DNA of 64,000 nucleotides from Halomicrobium zhouii (GTDB taxonomy: Archaea; Halobacteriota; Halobacteria; Halobacteriales; Haloarculaceae), in NCBI RefSeq assembly GCF_900114435.1, contig NZ_FOZK01000003.1:372001-436000 (forward strand), written 5' to 3'. The notes under the pieces are model-generated. The model did not search any database. It was not told the origin of the DNA and worked only from the letters and a program-made list of their open reading frames with translations. Positions 16,557 to 25,179 of the stretch are shown here, piece by piece. How positions within the stretch are numbered: position 1 is the first letter of the stretch; each line of letters begins with the position of its first letter. A program made the position numbers and the translations under genes.

Positions 16557-17903
16557 TTACTCGCTCGTAATGAACCGGCTAGCTATCTCGGTGACCTCGT
16601 CCATCGTCTTTGCGCCGTCGAAGGCGTCGGGGAAGGGGCTCGCCGTGTTCAACTCGTTCAGGAAGCTCGCGTGACGAGCCTCGACGTCGTGAATAGCCGC
16701 CGCGGCCTCGAAGACGCCGTCGTTCTCGACGGTGGGTGCGGCGCCCGCGTACGCGGCGACGCCGGTGTTCTCGAGGGCCTTGCCGACGGCGAGGAACTCG
16801 CTCGGCGTCTCGTACCCGAAGTCGTACGCCGCCTCTTCGACGGGCGTTCCACCGAGTTTCTCGACCGTCTCCCCGATCGCGTCGACGTGCGCTTTCTCGT
16901 GGTCCCGGATCACCGCGAGGCGGTCCGGTACGGAGGTCCGGAGGTCGTCGTCGAACTCACTGAGCACGTCGGCGCCCGTGATATCGTCGTCCGCGAACAT
17001 TTCGAGTCCGTCTCGGTAGAAGGCGTGCTCGAGGTGTTCGAGCGTCAGCGCGTAGTTCAGGACGTCGACGTCGGAGTTGTCATCCTCCATCTTCCGATCC
17101 GCGGTGGGATCTTCGCCGGCTCGACCACCCAGATCACCGAGCTCGGTGGTGATGAAGTCCCCGGCGATATCGATCACTTCGTCCATCGACTTGGCTTCGC
17201 CGAAGGCCCTGGGAAACGGGGAGGAGTCGGTGAGGAGATTCAGGAAGCTGGCGTGCCTGGCCTCCACGCTGTGGACCGCGAGTGCGGAGGGCAACACGTC
17301 GTTGCTCGTGACCGCGGGTGCTGCCCCCTTGTACGCGGCGACGCCGGTGTTCTCGAGCGCCTTCGCGACGGCAAGGAACTCGCTGGGCGTCTCGTACCCG
17401 AAGTCGTACGCGGCTTCGCCGACCGCGTCGCCACCGAGCTGTCCGACGACCTCGACGATCGTCTCGACGTGAGCCTGCTCGTGGTCGCGGATGGTCGCCA
17501 TCCGGTCCGGCACCTCCATGCGAACCGTCTCGCCGAAGGGCTCGAGGACGTCGGCGTTCGTTAGTTCGTCCTCAGCGAACGTGTCGAGGCCGTCGCGGTA
17601 GAAGGCGTGTTCGAGGTGTTCGAGCGTCAGCGCGTAGTTCAGGACGTCGACGTCCGGATGGAGCGGTTCCGCCGTCGACGTCTCGGTTTCACTGGGCGTC
17701 TCGGTCGGGGTGTCGGTGTCCATCGCCGTCGCGGGCTCCGTCGACGTCCCGCTACTGTCGCTCCCCTGGCAGCCGGCGAGCATCGCGGCGCCGATACCGG
17801 CCGTCCCGGCGAGCAGGCGTCGTCGGGTCGTCACGTAGTCCCGAATGGACTCGGCGTCGTTCTGTGCGCGTTTGTCGGCGTCGGACGGATCGTCTCTCAC
17901 CAT
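16557..17903 (-). CDS. Tat lipoprotein with duplicated ferritin-like domain
   Basis: A 448-residue exported protein. RRRLLAGTAGIGAAMLAGC is a Tat signal with a lipobox Cys at residue 44, so it should be anchored outside the membrane. A Thr/Glu-rich linker leads to two ferritin-like domains (residues ~84-255 and ~278-448), each opening DVDVLNYALTLEHLEHAFY and carrying RDHE.AHV, FGYETPSEFLAVAKALENTG and VEARHASFLN motifs. Paired Glu/His residues in each would bind a di-metal site. It is the Ferritin_2 (DUF4439-like) type, not a cage ferritin. The halves are very similar at DNA level, pointing to a recent duplication. Confidence 0.85.
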   Translation of the reverse strand: MVRDDPSDADKRAQNDAESIRDYVTTRRRLLAGTAGIGAAMLAGCQGSDSSGTSTEPATAMDTDTPTETPSETETSTAEPLHPDVDVLNYALTLEHLEHAFYRDGLDTFAEDELTNADVLEPFGETVRMEVPDRMATIRDHEQAHVETIVEVVGQLGGDAVGEAAYDFGYETPSEFLAVAKALENTGVAAYKGAAPAVTSNDVLPSALAVHSVEARHASFLNLLTDSSPFPRAFGEAKSMDEVIDIAGDFITTELGDLGGRAGEDPTADRKMEDDNSDVDVLNYALTLEHLEHAFYRDGLEMFADDDITGADVLSEFDDDLRTSVPDRLAVIRDHEKAHVDAIGETVEKLGGTPVEEAAYDFGYETPSEFLAVGKALENTGVAAYAGAAPTVENDGVFEAAAAIHDVEARHASFLNELNTASPFPDAFDGAKTMDEVTEIASRFITSE

Positions 17904-17922
17904 GCAGAAGGACCAACCAGCA

Positions 17923-17934
17923 TTATTTAAAAAG
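17923..17934 (-). promoter_or_regulatory. TATA box of the ferritin-like lipoprotein
   Basis: On the minus strand CTTTTTAAATAA is centred about 26 nt before the ATG at 17903. It is one of the strongest TATA boxes in the window and implies a leaderless transcript. Confidence 0.65.
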
Positions 17935-18080
17935 AGATTTCCCGAACTGCGGCCGGACTCTTACCCAATTTCGCCCGTAATGTCACCGGCATCCGGTGAT
18001 TTGCAGGCCGAACGGACGGTTCCGTTTCGAGAGGCGAGTTGACGAAGAGGAGTGCGATCTGGTCCGGAACAGCCCGAACG

Positions 18081-18386
18081 TTAGTCCCACGTTACCCAGG
18101 CCAGGAACGCCAGACCGAACGTCTCGAGGACGTGGAGCGCCATCATCGCCTGCCACGCGATGGCCGGAACCGCAGTACTGAACCACACCGACAGGTCCTG
18201 GTGGAGGAGGTAGAAGTACAGCGCGAGCGCGTTCTCAGCGAGCAGAAATAGGGAGAACAGCAGGTTGCCGAGGGTGTGTTTGGACCGGATCTGGTAGTAA
18301 TTGCGGCCCCAGACGTATCCGAGGGCACAGAGCAACAGGACGTTTAGCCCCGCTGCGAGCCGTGCGACGTCAATCCAGGCGACCAT
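18081..18386 (-). CDS. Small membrane protein paired with HTH regulator
   Basis: A 101-residue protein from the ATG at 18386 with three hydrophobic helices (about residues 5-24, 36-58, 68-98). It includes GRNYYQIRSKHTLGNLLFSLFL, a motif I associate with haloarchaeal membrane proteins encoded next to ArsR-like regulators. It is downstream of the HTH gene at 18441, separated by 54 nt. Function is unknown. Confidence 0.75.
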   Translation of the reverse strand: MVAWIDVARLAAGLNVLLLCALGYVWGRNYYQIRSKHTLGNLLFSLFLLAENALALYFYLLHQDLSVWFSTAVPAIAWQAMMALHVLETFGLAFLAWVTWD

Positions 18387-18440
18387 CGATACCTCCTTTC
18401 CCGAGAACGCGAATATACTCTTTCCCAATTTGGACCATAG

Positions 18441-18716
18441 TTACTCTGCTGCCTCCATTATCTCCTCGACCGTCTCCCAGTGGTGGCGCGTCTGGTCTGT
18501 CGGCAGGTAGACCGCGCCGTAGTCGTCGCCGCTGTCTGTGACGATGTCGTTGTCTTCGAGGACGTCCAGGTGGTGCCGGATAGTCTTGTAATCGAGGTCG
18601 AGCGCGTCGGCGAGCTGGTTCGCGTTCCGGGGGCGGGAATCCAGGGCCCGCAGGAGACGGATGCGGTTCGTCCCGCCTCTCGTCCCGGTCAACACGTACC
18701 AGAGCACGGCCTCCAT
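18441..18716 (-). CDS. Winged-helix (ArsR-like) regulator
   Basis: A 91-residue protein with one winged helix: TNRIRLLRALDSRPRNANQLA, the recognition helix LDYKTIRHHLDVLEDNDIV and a wing around SGDDYGAVY. No Cys or His sensor motif is visible, so it is probably not a metal sensor. It shares an operon-like layout with the membrane protein at 18081. Target and signal are unknown. Confidence 0.85.
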   Translation of the reverse strand: MEAVLWYVLTGTRGGTNRIRLLRALDSRPRNANQLADALDLDYKTIRHHLDVLEDNDIVTDSGDDYGAVYLPTDQTRHHWETVEEIMEAAE

Positions 18717-18781
18717 TGCTCAGTTGCTCACGCCCGGCCCTTGTAAGCGCGTTGCAAAGGGCGAGAGAGGCGTCGAAGCGG

Positions 18782-19066
18782 TCAGACTGTGAACAGGTGA
18801 CCGTCGCGCGGGACGTCGAACAGGCCGATGCGCGCGCCGGCGTCGAGCCACGCGTGGCCGTAGGAGAACGACGCCAGCGCGTTGACCGGGTCGTCGTCCT
18901 CCCTGAAGTGGCGTCCGTCTTCGAGGTACGATTCGGCCATCTCCGCGCACTCCAGAGCGGCGTCGTGCATCGGCGTCCCCTCCGGCGGCGCTACCTCGGC
19001 GGCGTCGACGGCCTCGGCGAGCAACCCCTCGTACCGGTCGGTCTTCTCTTCGAGATCGGCGGACAT
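18782..19066 (-). CDS. DUF357 domain protein
   Basis: A 94-residue helical protein starting MSADLEEKTDRYEGLLAEAV. It shows the archaeal DUF357 pattern of two amphipathic helices with AALECAEMAESYLEDGRHF and a central VNALASFSYGHAWLDAGARIGLF. Function unknown. It is divergent from trxB; the 108-bp spacer must carry both promoters. Confidence 0.82.
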   Translation of the reverse strand: MSADLEEKTDRYEGLLAEAVDAAEVAPPEGTPMHDAALECAEMAESYLEDGRHFREDDDPVNALASFSYGHAWLDAGARIGLFDVPRDGHLFTV

Positions 19067-19174
19067 GCTCGCACCTCGTTCGCCCATTGCCAAATCCCTT
19101 GGCCTGCAGCCGCGGTCGTGTGCCGACTCCGACACAGCGCAACCTACAAAACCCGCTGTACAGTACATCGTCCC

Positions 19175-20224
19175 ATGACCGAGGACGTCGCGGAACACCG
19201 AGAGCTCATCATCGCGGGCACGGGCATCGCGGGGCTGACGGCCGCCATCTACGGGGGACGGGCGAACCTCGACCCGCTCGTACTGGAAGGCGACGAACCG
19301 GGCGGCCAGCTGACGCTCACGACCGACGTGGCGAACTACCCCGGCTTCCCGGAGGGGATCAGCGGCCCGGACCTGGTCAACAACATGAAAGCGCAGGCCA
19401 GCAAGTTCGGGGCCGACCTCGAACACGGGATCGTGGTCGACGTAGACGACAGCGACCGGCCCTTCCGCGTCGAGGTGAACGACGGCACCGTCTACACCTG
19501 CGACGCCTTCGTCGCCGCCTCGGGCGCCAGCGCACGCACGCTCGGCGTCCCCGGCGAGGACGAACTGATGGGCTACGGCATCTCGACGTGTGCCACCTGC
19601 GACGGCGCGTTCTTCCGCGACGAGGACATGCTGGTCGTCGGCGGCGGCGACGCCGCGATGGAAGAGGCCAGCTTCCTCACCAAGTTCGCCGACACCGTCT
19701 ACGTCGTCCACCGCCGCGACGAGTTCCGCGCGGAGGACTACTGGGTCGAGCGTGTCGAGGACCACGTCGAAGACGACGACGTCGAGATCCTGGAGAACAC
19801 CGAACTCCTGGAAGTCGAGGGCTCGCCCGAAGACGGCGTCGACCAGGTCGTCCTCGCGGAACACCCCGAGGGTCACCCCACCGACAAACTCGACCACGAG
19901 GAGACGGAGACGTTCGAGTTCGACGTCGGCGCCGTCTTCCTCGCCATCGGCCACACCCCGAACACGGAGTACCTCGAAGGGACCGGCGTGGAACTCGACG
20001 ACGAGGGGTACATCAGGACGAAGGGTGGCGACGGCGGCGACCAGACCGCCACCGACGTCGAGGGCATCTTCGGCGCGGGCGACGTCGTCGACTACCACTA
20101 CCAGCAGGCCATCACGGCCGGTGGGATGGGCTGCAAGGCCGCCATCGACGCCGACCAGTACCTCGAGAACCTCACCGGGACGCAGGCGGCGAGTACGGAG
20201 TCGGCCGCGGAAGCGGACGACTGA
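19175..20224 (+). CDS. trxB: Thioredoxin reductase (FAD/NAD(P)H)
   Basis: A 349-residue flavoprotein starting MTEDVAEHRELIIAGTGIAG, so the FAD Rossmann motif is at residues ~12-20. The redox-active CATC sits in STCATCDGAFF, followed by the NAD(P)H motif VVGGGDAAMEEA and the C-terminal IFGAGDV FAD contact. It reduces thioredoxins or related small redox proteins. Several thioredoxin-fold genes appear later in the window (58708, 59498) but are not linked. Confidence 0.95.
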   Translation: MTEDVAEHRELIIAGTGIAGLTAAIYGGRANLDPLVLEGDEPGGQLTLTTDVANYPGFPEGISGPDLVNNMKAQASKFGADLEHGIVVDVDDSDRPFRVEVNDGTVYTCDAFVAASGASARTLGVPGEDELMGYGISTCATCDGAFFRDEDMLVVGGGDAAMEEASFLTKFADTVYVVHRRDEFRAEDYWVERVEDHVEDDDVEILENTELLEVEGSPEDGVDQVVLAEHPEGHPTDKLDHEETETFEFDVGAVFLAIGHTPNTEYLEGTGVELDDEGYIRTKGGDGGDQTATDVEGIFGAGDVVDYHYQQAITAGGMGCKAAIDADQYLENLTGTQAASTESAAEADD

Positions 20225-20310
20225 TCGCGGACGCGTCGCAGACACGTCGGCGCCGTTTCTGAGCTCCCGATACCCACAGGCCCTTTTACCGGGAGCCCCG
20301 AATCCATAGC

Positions 20311-20598
20311 ATGGCAAGTGATACTGTCACGCTGACGCTCGAATCCGAGGAAGACACCGACGAACTGGAACTCCCGCGCGAACTGGTCGACATGCTCCGG
20401 GAGTCCGACGACGAGACGGCCCCCGAGGTCGTCGGCGACATCGCGATGATGGGGTTCGCCCAGCGCATCCACGGCGCGGCCCACCACGCCGAGGGCGAAC
20501 CGGACCAGCAGATCGCCGACCTGAACGATCTGACGATGGACCTGTTCGAGGACCGGTTCGGCGCGACGTTCGGTGAACTCACGGGCCACGACCACTGA
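20311..20598 (+). CDS. Hypothetical haloarchaeal protein
   Basis: A 95-residue acidic protein starting MASDTVTLTLESEED; CCCTTTTAC lies 26 nt upstream of the ATG, as expected of a leaderless gene. The body is helical with a His-containing stretch (FAQRIHGAAHHAEGE) and a His-Asp-His end. Conserved-looking in haloarchaea but with no function known to me. Confidence 0.7.
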   Translation: MASDTVTLTLESEEDTDELELPRELVDMLRESDDETAPEVVGDIAMMGFAQRIHGAAHHAEGEPDQQIADLNDLTMDLFEDRFGATFGELTGHDH

Positions 20599-20651
20599 AC
20601 TCACGGGTTCCTTCTCCCTTCGTTTCGCGCGGATAGCGCCCTGCTCGTCGC

Positions 20652-21314
20652 TCAGGCGACTGTCCAGCGGAGCAACACGCCGTCGTCGATCCGCTCGACG
20701 TCAGATAGCGCCAGTTCCGGGAACGAGTCGACGAAGCCGTCGCCGTCGGCCAGCGTCGGCGCGTCGCGGCCGCCGATGACCGACGACCCGACGTACACCG
20801 AGAGCTCGTCGACGAGGCCTTCCTCGAACAGCGAGAAGATGAGTTCCCCGCCGCCCTCGACCATCAACTGGTCGACGCCGTCGCCCTCGAGTTTGGCCAG
20901 CGCCGTCACGAGTTCCACCCGGTCCTGGCCCGTCGCGATCACCGTCGCGCCCGCGTCCTCCATCTGCTCGACGAAGTCCGGCGGCGCAGCCTGACTGACG
21001 AGGAGGTAGGTGTGCGCCCGGTCGTCGAGGACGGTGGCGTCCGGCGGCGTCCGGACACGCGAGTCCGCAACGACGCGGGCGGGGTTGGGAGGGTCGCCCG
21101 CCTCCTCTCGCCCAGCGCGCCTGGCTGCGTCGTCGACCGTCAACGACGGGTCGTCGGCGATGACTGTCCCCACCCCGACCATGACGGCGTCGCTCTCGGC
21201 TCGCAGTCGGTCCATCCGGTCGAAGTCGTCGGGACCGGAGATGGCTACCTGCTCGCGTTCGCGCGTCGAGAGCTTCCCGTCCGCGCTCATCGCGGCGTTG
21301 ACGACGACGTGCAT
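20652..21314 (-). CDS. 2,5-diamino-6-ribosylamino-pyrimidinone 5'-phosphate reductase (RibD C-terminal family)
   Basis: A 220-residue RibD_C/Rib7-type reductase from the ATG at 21314 (a GTG at 21326 is possible). It opens HVVVNAAMSADGKLST and has DAVMVGVGTVIADDPSLTV, VVADSRVRTP and the C-terminal VEGGGELIFSLFEEGLVDEL that binds NADPH and substrate. In archaea it reduces the ribose side chain before deamination in riboflavin and F420 biosynthesis. Confidence 0.9.
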   Translation of the reverse strand: MHVVVNAAMSADGKLSTREREQVAISGPDDFDRMDRLRAESDAVMVGVGTVIADDPSLTVDDAARRAGREEAGDPPNPARVVADSRVRTPPDATVLDDRAHTYLLVSQAAPPDFVEQMEDAGATVIATGQDRVELVTALAKLEGDGVDQLMVEGGGELIFSLFEEGLVDELSVYVGSSVIGGRDAPTLADGDGFVDSFPELALSDVERIDDGVLLRWTVA

Positions 21315-21395
21315 GTCAGTCCGCACGGTGCAGTCGCGAAAACCGCTTACGGTCCCGGTCCCCGTCGCGTGAGGCCGCGGTGGACGGGTCCCCTA

Positions 21396-21881
21396 TCAGG
21401 CGTCTGAGGGCGCGTCCCCGGTGGCTCTCGACGGCCTGTTCTTCGCGAGGAGCTTCCGGGTGTCCAGGCTCTTCTTGCCGTGGTTGGCCGTCTTGATCCG
21501 TAGCTTCGGCCCGTCGATCCACAGCTCGCGGACGTCGAGGACGGCCTCGTGTTTCCAGCTCTTCATTCGGGCCATCCCCGTCTCGTCTAGCTCGACGAAC
21601 GTGCGGGGCGTCTCGTTCCCGCCGAGTTCCCACGTCGTGTCTCCCATCTCCACGGTCTCGCGCTGTGCGGTCGCCCACTCGAAGACCACGAGGTGTTGCT
21701 CGCGAGGTTCGTCCCCCCGTTCGTGGTCGACCCTGGTCCGAGTCTCGTAATCGATACCGAAGTGGGCCGCCCACAGCTCCAGGTACTCGAAGTCGAACCG
21801 TTTCTTTCCCTGCCCTTTGCCCGACCTGTTGGTCCAGACGACGTGCGAATTCGTCGGCTTCTGTCCGAACGTTCCGACCAT
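21396..21881 (-). CDS. Hypothetical protein
   Basis: A 161-residue protein, unusually basic for this genome (GKGQGKKRFDFEYLEL near the start, NHGKKSLDTRKLLAKNRPSR at the end). It is rich in aromatic residues and looks like an alpha/beta fold with no cofactor motif I recognise. It is immediately downstream (minus strand) of the AT-rich region that also holds the RPA promoters. Confidence 0.6.
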   Translation of the reverse strand: MVGTFGQKPTNSHVVWTNRSGKGQGKKRFDFEYLELWAAHFGIDYETRTRVDHERGDEPREQHLVVFEWATAQRETVEMGDTTWELGGNETPRTFVELDETGMARMKSWKHEAVLDVRELWIDGPKLRIKTANHGKKSLDTRKLLAKNRPSRATGDAPSDA

Positions 21882-22122
21882 GATATCAGTTCCGTACGGC
21901 GATCGTGGCGGGCTCTCGGCGGGCCGTCGCCTCCGAGCTTCCTCCCCGACAGGCTCCGTCGTCTGTCCGCGCGCTCGGACGGCCGTCCTCGCGATCGGGC
22001 CGACGTGTACTCACGATGTAGGGAGTAGTATAGTTATCACTAATAAAAATATACGCCCGCGATCGGCCGTCATCCTTATATCGACCGTCCACGCGCCGCC
22101 GGTCGCTGGCGCCACAGAACCC

Positions 22123-22126
22123 TTTT
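22123..22126 (+). promoter_or_regulatory. Proximal TATA-like tract of the RPA operon
   Basis: CCCTTTTCAG is centred 27-28 nt before the ATG at 22153. A second, better TATA (CTTATAT, 22075-22081) lies further upstream in an AT-rich stretch and would give a leader of about 50 nt, so two promoters are possible. Confidence 0.45.
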
Positions 22127-22152
22127 CAGCACCCACTCCGAACCACCAATCG

Positions 22153-23430
22153 ATGACGCTCGAAGACCATGCCGAGGAGCTCGCCTCCGACCTCGGCGTT
22201 GACAAAGCGGAGGTCACACGCGACCTGGAGAACCTGGTGAATTACTCGGTGCCGATGGACGAAGCGAAACAGAGCCTCCGCCGTAAATACGGCGACGGCG
22301 GGGCCGGGGGCGGTGGCGGCGGCCCGACGAGCAAGGATATCGCGGATATCTCGCCCGACGACGGCAACGTCACCGTCACGGCGCGGGTGCTCACCGTCGG
22401 CCAGCGCTCCATCCAGTACCAGGGCGACGAACACGTGATATTCGAGGGCGAACTCGCGGACGAGTCGGGGAAGATTTCCTACACCGCCTGGGAGGACTTC
22501 GGCCTCTCGCCGGGCGACACCATCGAGGCCGGCAACGCCGGCGTCCGGGAGTGGGACGGCCGCCCCGAACTCAACCTCGGCGAGTCGACGTCGCTGTCGA
22601 TTCTCGACGAGGCCCTCGACGTGCCCTACGAGATCGGTGGCGACAGCGAACTCACCGACCTCGTCCCCGGCGACCGCGGCATCAACGTCGAGGTCACCGT
22701 CCTCGAGGTCGAGGAGAAGACCATCGACGGCCGCAACGGCGAGACGGACATCCTCAGCGGCGTCTTCGGCGACGAGAGCGGCCGGCTTCCCTTCACGGAC
22801 TGGGACCCACATCCCGAGATCGAAGAGGGCGCCTCGATCCGCATCGAGGACGTCTTCGTCCGCGAGTTCCGCGGCGCGCCGTCGGTCAACGTCTCGGAGT
22901 TCTCGACCGTCCGACCGCTCGACCGCTCCGTCGAGGCCAGCGAGAGCGCCCAGTCGATGCGCGTCCGCGAGGCCGTCGAGTCCGGCGGCCTGTTCGACGT
23001 GGAACTGACGGGCAATATCATCGACGTGCGTGACGGCTCGGGACTCATCGAGCGCTGTCCCGACTGCGGCCGCGTCGTCCAGAACGGCCAGTGTCGCAGC
23101 CACGGCGCCGTCGACGGCGTCGACGACCTGCGGACCAAGGCCATCCTCGACGACGGAACCGGGACTGTGACCGTCGTCCTCGACGACGAACTCACTGCAG
23201 AGGTGTACGGCGGCGACCTGGAAGACGCGACCGAACACGCCCGCGACGCGATGAACAAGGAAGTCGTCGCCGAGCGTATCGCCGACCGCATCGTCGGCCT
23301 GGAGTACACGGTTCGGGGCTCGCTGTCCGTCGACGACTACGGCGCCAACCTCGACGCGACGGAGTTCGCCGTCACAGACGACGACCCGGCCGAGCGTGCG
23401 AAGGCCTTCCTCGCGGAGGTGGGCGCATGA
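22153..23430 (+). CDS. Replication protein A, large type (RPA1-like)
   Basis: A 425-residue single-stranded-DNA-binding protein from the ATG at 22153. After an N-terminal helical domain and a Gly-rich linker come at least three OB folds (starting near residues 70, 175 and 280). The last contains a zinc finger (RCPDCGRVVQNGQCRSHG). Length and operon match Haloferax Rpa1. The stop overlaps the next gene by 4 nt (ATGA). Confidence 0.93.
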   Translation: MTLEDHAEELASDLGVDKAEVTRDLENLVNYSVPMDEAKQSLRRKYGDGGAGGGGGGPTSKDIADISPDDGNVTVTARVLTVGQRSIQYQGDEHVIFEGELADESGKISYTAWEDFGLSPGDTIEAGNAGVREWDGRPELNLGESTSLSILDEALDVPYEIGGDSELTDLVPGDRGINVEVTVLEVEEKTIDGRNGETDILSGVFGDESGRLPFTDWDPHPEIEEGASIRIEDVFVREFRGAPSVNVSEFSTVRPLDRSVEASESAQSMRVREAVESGGLFDVELTGNIIDVRDGSGLIERCPDCGRVVQNGQCRSHGAVDGVDDLRTKAILDDGTGTVTVVLDDELTAEVYGGDLEDATEHARDAMNKEVVAERIADRIVGLEYTVRGSLSVDDYGANLDATEFAVTDDDPAERAKAFLAEVGA

Positions 23431-25175
23431 GTGAATCCCAGGGCGGTGCAGGACGACGCGAGGTCGCCTGGCGCCTGTTCGCGGCGGAGTTCGACGACGC
23501 GGACTACTCGTACTCACAGAGCGACGAGGAACGCGCCCCGAACTACGTCGTCACGCCGACGGGTGCGCGCGTGAATCGCCTCTTCGTCGTCGGCGTGCTC
23601 ACCGAGATAGAGACCGTCAGCGAGGACTACCTGCGGGCCCGCGTCGTCGACCCGACTGGCCCCTTCGTCATCTACGCCGGGCAGTACCAGCCCGACGCGC
23701 TGGCGTTCCTCGAACAGGTCGAACCCCCGACGTTCGTCGCCGTCACGGGGAAGGCCCGGACCTACCAGCCCGACGACTCCGACCAGGTGTTCACCTCGGT
23801 CAGGCCGGAGTCGATCAGCGAAGTCGAGGCGGCGACCCGCGACCGGTGGGTCGTCCAGACCGCCGAGCAGACGTCGAACCGCGTCGCGCGGATGGCCGAG
23901 GCCAAGCACTCGGGGCTCTCGGGCGACGAGTTGCAGACTGCCCTCGAAGCTCACGACGTCGAGGAAGGTCTCGCAGCGGGCATCCCGCTCGCGCTCGACC
24001 ACTACGGGACCACCGGCGACTACCTGGCCGCCGTCCGCCAGACGGCGCTAGATGCTGCCCGCGTCGTCGCCGACGAGATAGACGAGGCCGAATCGCTGGA
24101 CGTGCTGCCGGGCCAGGGCGGCGACGACGCCATCGCCGACCTCGTCGAACGACCCATCGACGTTGACACCCTGGGCACGGGCGACGACGCGGGGGACGAG
24201 ACCGTCGACGAGGAACCGACCGCCTCGGAATCCGAGGAGAACGCCGCGGAGGCCGGCGCGGGCAACGGGTCCGCCATCGGCACGGCGGAGTCGAGTAGCC
24301 AGGCCGACTCGACGCCGGAGAGCGAGACGGGCGAGACGACCACCGACGGGGCGGCGGACGCGTCGACCGTCGATTCAGCCGACGAGGGCGGCACTGACTC
24401 GGTAGCCGAACCAGCCAGGGAATCCACGGACGCGGCCGCGTCGGAACCGGCCGACGAGCCGGCCGACACCGCACCCGAAACCGGAGACACGTCGACAGGT
24501 GAAGACATGGTCACGAACGAACCGGCAGATGCGGCAGCTACCGGGGACGAGGCCTCGGCGGACGCGGCCACGGACTCGCCCGACGCGACGGCGAACCCGG
24601 ACAGCCCCTCCTCGGGCGACGACGACCTGGAGGACTTCGAACCGGAGTTCGACCTCGACGAGGACGAGCGCGAAGAACTCGAAGAGGAGTTCGGCACCGA
24701 GTTCCAGAGCGGCACCGAAGTCTCGGAGCCCGGCGAGGCCGGCATCGAGACGCCGGACCCAGACGAGCCGGAAGGCGACGGTGCCGAGGCGGGAGCGGAC
24801 GCCGCCGAGCAGGCCGAGGGAACGGCGGAGGCGACCGGCGCCGAGCCGACGACAGAGATAGACGACGTCGAAGAGACGGAACCGGCGGACGACGTCGCTG
24901 TCGAAGACGAGGACGAGGAAGCGACCGAGACGGAAGCCGCCGAGGACGACGAGTCCGCCGAGGACGTCGACCTGGACGAGGTCGACCTCGAAGACGCCGT
25001 CATGGACGCGATGAGCGACCTCGACGACGGCGACGGCGCCCAGCGCGACGACGTACTCGCGGCGGTCGTCGACCGCACCGGCGCAGACCCCGGTGACGTC
25101 GAAGACGCCATCCAGGACGCGCTGATGGGCGGCCGGTGCTACGAACCCGACGACGCCACCCTCAAGCCGATCTGA
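23427..25175 (+). CDS. RPA-associated protein (COG3390, Rpap1-like)
   Basis: A 582-residue protein. Residues ~1-235 are the COG3390 OB-fold domain (REVAWRLFAAEFDDADYSY, PFVIYAGQYQPDAL, VFTSVRPESISEVE) and the C-terminal ~55 residues form a small helical domain (VLAAVVDRTGADPGDVEDAI). Between them lie about 280 residues of Ala/Glu/Asp/Ser/Thr low complexity. RPAP partners physically associate with RPA in Haloferax. The start overlaps rpa and rpe follows after 4 nt. Confidence 0.92.
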   Translation: MSESQGGAGRREVAWRLFAAEFDDADYSYSQSDEERAPNYVVTPTGARVNRLFVVGVLTEIETVSEDYLRARVVDPTGPFVIYAGQYQPDALAFLEQVEPPTFVAVTGKARTYQPDDSDQVFTSVRPESISEVEAATRDRWVVQTAEQTSNRVARMAEAKHSGLSGDELQTALEAHDVEEGLAAGIPLALDHYGTTGDYLAAVRQTALDAARVVADEIDEAESLDVLPGQGGDDAIADLVERPIDVDTLGTGDDAGDETVDEEPTASESEENAAEAGAGNGSAIGTAESSSQADSTPESETGETTTDGAADASTVDSADEGGTDSVAEPARESTDAAASEPADEPADTAPETGDTSTGEDMVTNEPADAAATGDEASADAATDSPDATANPDSPSSGDDDLEDFEPEFDLDEDEREELEEEFGTEFQSGTEVSEPGEAGIETPDPDEPEGDGAEAGADAAEQAEGTAEATGAEPTTEIDDVEETEPADDVAVEDEDEEATETEAAEDDESAEDVDLDEVDLEDAVMDAMSDLDDGDGAQRDDVLAAVVDRTGADPGDVEDAIQDALMGGRCYEPDDATLKPI

Positions 25176-25179
25176 TCTG

